Source: Candidatus Latescibacterota bacterium (GTDB taxonomy: Bacteria > Latescibacterota > UBA2968 > UBA8231). From it: a stretch of 26,960 nucleotides of DNA. The position numbers and the translations under genes are program-made. The DNA is taken from NCBI GenBank assembly GCA_022825185.1, contig JAJDYK010000166.1, positions 1 through 26,960 of the forward strand, in the 5' to 3' direction. Shown piece after piece: positions 25,224-26,960 of the stretch. The notes under the pieces are model-generated. The model was not told the origin of the DNA. It worked only from the letters and a program-made list of their open reading frames with translations, and did no database searches. Each line of letters starts with the position of its first letter. Positions within the stretch are counted from its first letter, which is position 1.

Positions 25224-25531
25224 GTCTTTACCCTTGCTCAATAGATCAAATAAGGCGGCTTGGTAATCGCTAATCTATGTGGGCTGTGTCGTATCGTCAA
25301 ACAAGGCTTGGGGGTATCTCATGGGCGAAATGGCCGCGTTGCTGGCCAGAATTAGGCGACGAATTCGAGCCCATACGAGCGCAATCGGTGGGGCTGTACA
25401 GACAGGCTAACGCCGTCGAGATAGAAATGAATCGAATGAGCCTCATTAAGTGCTGCGACGATTCACAGGTACCCACCATTCGGTGATGTCGATGGCGAAC
25501 ACGCAGGCAAGTAAGTTGGCGATGCGGGGAG
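25224..25531. other. Right junction region of the cassette
   Basis: About 300 bases between HerA and the transporter gene. It holds the HerA promoter (25272-25300). Short open frames exist on both strands (25277-25486 plus, 25297-25479 minus) but none has a convincing ribosome site or a family I recognise. Confidence 0.5.
25272..25300 (-). promoter_or_regulatory. Candidate promoter of the HerA-NurA-methyltransferase operon
   Basis: On the minus strand TTGACG (25295-25300), a 17-base spacer, TAGATT (25272-25277), about 48 bases before the HerA ATG. Five of six -35 and four of six -10 bases match sigma70 consensus. Confidence 0.55.
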
Positions 25532-25652
25532 CAATCACCAGCTAAAGATGCGATTATCGGTCATGCCGGTACAGGCGTCGATAACCAGCCAGACCCCAGC
25601 GCTGGCAAACTGGCCGAGGATCGCCCCCATGAAGAACGGGCGCACGGCGCGG
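25532..25652. repeat. Right copy of 121-bp direct repeat flanking the cassette
   Basis: The 3' end of the partial transporter gene plus three bases past its stop. It aligns without gaps to 18932-19052, with 114 of 121 identical bases. Confidence 0.95.
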
Positions 25653-26960
25653 AAACCGCGCGGCCCCCAGTATTTGAGGACGATGGCCTTGCACAGCCAC
25701 GCCAAAAAAATCGAAAACCAAGAGTGACTCATCAGCCAGAGACCGGCGATGGGGAAGCCAATGGGGTGTACGGGCCACCACGTCAGGTAGTGCCGGGCCA
25801 GCATCAGACCGCTCATGATCGCCGCGCCGATCCCCGTAGAAAACCAACCCTCCCAACTAGGCCCGGTGGGGTTGAGCAAGAGGCGGGCGACAAAGCTCTC
25901 GAATGGGGCGCGGGCACCGCCGCCAAAAAACCAACGGTTGAGGTTGATGCCGCCGTAGCGGTAGGACAAATCGAGAATCGCCCACATCGAACTAACCATG
26001 CTGACCAGCACTGCCAGCATCAGCGCCCAGAAGAAGAGGCGGTGGCGTCCCGGCTGGCCGTCGAGCAGCTTGAGGGCGTGGGCGGCCGAGGCCATTACCA
26101 CGACGCGCAGTTCAGTGGCCCAAGTAAAAGAGAATCCGAGAGCAGTAATGCCGGTTTCGCCGACTGCGGTTGTGCCAATTCCCGTGGCGACGAAGCTCTG
26201 AGGCATCATCGGCGTGCGCGCTTCGGGCACCCCACTTTCGGCGACGATGCGGGTCAGCGCCACGAAAATGGCAAAGGCACTGAGCAGGAAGAGCAGGGCA
26301 ACCAGCGGCGGCATGCCGCTCAGATAGAGCCAAACCCCGGCAAAACCCAAGCTGGCCAGCGCGCCACAGACTGCGACGCGGTAGGAAAGGATCTCGTCCG
26401 AGTCATCGACATCTTCGGCATTGAAAAACGCCTTGCGGCACACGTCCTTGAGGTGCCCGCGCCCCACCCACAGCGTAAGAGCGACTAGCGCGATCAGCGC
26501 CCCCATTTCCTGGTGGGCAATCGCCGGTGGATTGACGCTAAAGGTGTCTAATGCCTCGCCAGAAGTGACGCCGAGCACGCCGTAGAGTCCCTTTTGCACA
26601 TTGACCAGCACGTTGCAAAACCACAGGCTGAACGCGATCTCGAGGTTGATCAGATAGGCAAAGCCGAGGACCGGGAAGCTGAGCACCACCGGCAGATGCA
26701 CACTGTCGCGGAAAAGACTGATGCCCGAAGAAAGCTGGATTTGCGGAAAGACGTGGAAGTAGTTGTGGAAGGCATTGGTCGAAGAGATGAGGCAGGGAAT
26801 GGCAAAACCAATCCACAAACTCGCGCTTTTGAAGAACGGCGGCAGCCGGCTCTCGTCGCTTTGGCGCACCATGTCGAGCGGCAATTGCGCCAGCGGATAG
26901 ATGAGCTTTTCGCGCTCGATCCACTGGCGGCGCAGGACCACGGCCACGCAGATCATGGCG
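25535..26960 (-). CDS. DUF6785/DUF6784-type (OPT-like) transporter, partial (5' end outside window)
   Basis: About 475 C-terminal residues are present; the frame runs off the right edge. It is a polytopic membrane protein homologous to the transporter at 10685-12607: RRQWIEREKLIYPLAQLPLDMVRQSDE matches that protein's RRPWVEQERLVFPLAQ region, and GGINLNRW, LTWWPVHPIGFPIAG and WFSIFLAWLCKAIVLKYWG match its C-terminal half. The last 38 codons are duplicated at 18935-19052 on the far side of the cassette. If the cassette integrated inside the gene, this end could be an element-supplied replacement that restored the reading frame. Substrate unknown. Confidence 0.78.
   Translation of the reverse strand, partial: AMICVAVVLRRQWIEREKLIYPLAQLPLDMVRQSDESRLPPFFKSASLWIGFAIPCLISSTNAFHNYFHVFPQIQLSSGISLFRDSVHLPVVLSFPVLGFAYLINLEIAFSLWFCNVLVNVQKGLYGVLGVTSGEALDTFSVNPPAIAHQEMGALIALVALTLWVGRGHLKDVCRKAFFNAEDVDDSDEILSYRVAVCGALASLGFAGVWLYLSGMPPLVALLFLLSAFAIFVALTRIVAESGVPEARTPMMPQSFVATGIGTTAVGETGITALGFSFTWATELRVVVMASAAHALKLLDGQPGRHRLFFWALMLAVLVSMVSSMWAILDLSYRYGGINLNRWFFGGGARAPFESFVARLLLNPTGPSWEGWFSTGIGAAIMSGLMLARHYLTWWPVHPIGFPIAGLWLMSHSWFSIFLAWLCKAIVLKYWGPRGFRAVRPFFMGAILGQFASAGVWLVIDACTGMTDNRIFSW

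Larger units (their letters stand above)
19053..25531. mobile_element. Low-GC cassette (RusA, REase-HEPN, MTase, NurA, HerA) between direct repeats
   Basis: The segment has lower GC (27 and 31 of 60 in two sampled lines at 19681 and 23281, against 44-45 of 60 in sampled flanks) and different codon choice. It is framed by the 121-bp repeat and carries five DNA-processing genes in two inward-facing operons. No integrase, transposase, terminal inverted repeat or tRNA target was found, so the mode of entry is unknown: site-specific integration with restoration of the target gene end, or recombination between related transporter genes, are both possible. Confidence 0.65.

Noticed and set aside
25277..25486. 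Plus-strand open frame of 69 codons at the cassette's right junction
   Set aside because: Begins within the HerA promoter, has no ribosome site and matches no family I know; an opposite-strand frame of similar length exists at the same place.
19053..25531. Prophage or transposon as source of the cassette
   Set aside because: No integrase, transposase, phage structural gene or terminal inverted repeat could be found; only the 121-bp direct repeat supports mobility.
1..26960. CRISPR arrays, rRNA and tRNA genes
   Set aside because: No regularly spaced short repeats, no rRNA-like sequence, and no tRNA-like cloverleaf or CCA end was noticed, including near the cassette borders.

Overview
The window is mostly high-GC DNA (sampled 60-base lines in the flanks have 44-45 G+C). 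It comes from a Gram-negative bacterium with an outer membrane. The evidence is a TonB-dependent receptor with a carboxypeptidase-like N-domain, a PorV/PorQ-type barrel, a secreted protein ending in a VVPNPY/FlgD-like domain, and several barrel proteins ending in an aromatic residue. Together with the paralogous DUF6785/DUF6784-type transporters, this suggests an uncultured lineage near the FCB superphylum, Latescibacterota or Poribacteria. That placement is inference from gene content; no rRNA or tRNA gene was seen.

Layout. 1-12.6 kb is read on the minus strand. It holds a transporter (OPT-like, DUF6785/6784) plus Gfo/Idh/MocA oxidoreductase pair, then a three-gene envelope operon (TonB receptor, secreted FlgD-like protein, PorV-like barrel) closed by a strong terminator, then a divergent Nramp-like transporter and a partial M28-like protein whose metal-binding residues look lost. 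12.8-18.9 kb is read on the plus strand. It holds a four-gene cluster (CDP-alcohol phosphatidyltransferase, MscS-like channel, a soluble MgtE-N/CBS protein, full-length MgtE), then an HpcH/HpaI-like protein and two small predicted barrel proteins.

18.93-25.65 kb is the standout region: a compact cassette of lower GC (sampled lines 27 and 31 G+C of 60). It is flanked by a 121-bp direct repeat that duplicates the last 38 codons of a DUF6784-type transporter gene. The seven differences between the repeat copies are all synonymous. The cassette has two operons pointing inward from its edges and meeting at one perfect bidirectional hairpin terminator. From the left run a RusA-like resolvase and a PD-(D/E)XK + HEPN-like fusion. 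From the right run a HerA/DUF87 ATPase, a NurA nuclease with a Cys-rich insert, and a DNA methyltransferase. Both operons have a candidate promoter of the form TTGACG-N17-TAGRTT. The plausible reading is a horizontally acquired DNA-processing or defence module in which HerA-NurA supplies resection, the methyltransferase marks self DNA, RusA handles branched DNA, and the HEPN protein may act as a second nuclease. No integrase or transposase gene is visible.

The window ends inside a second, larger copy of the transporter (25535-26960), whose 5' part lies outside.
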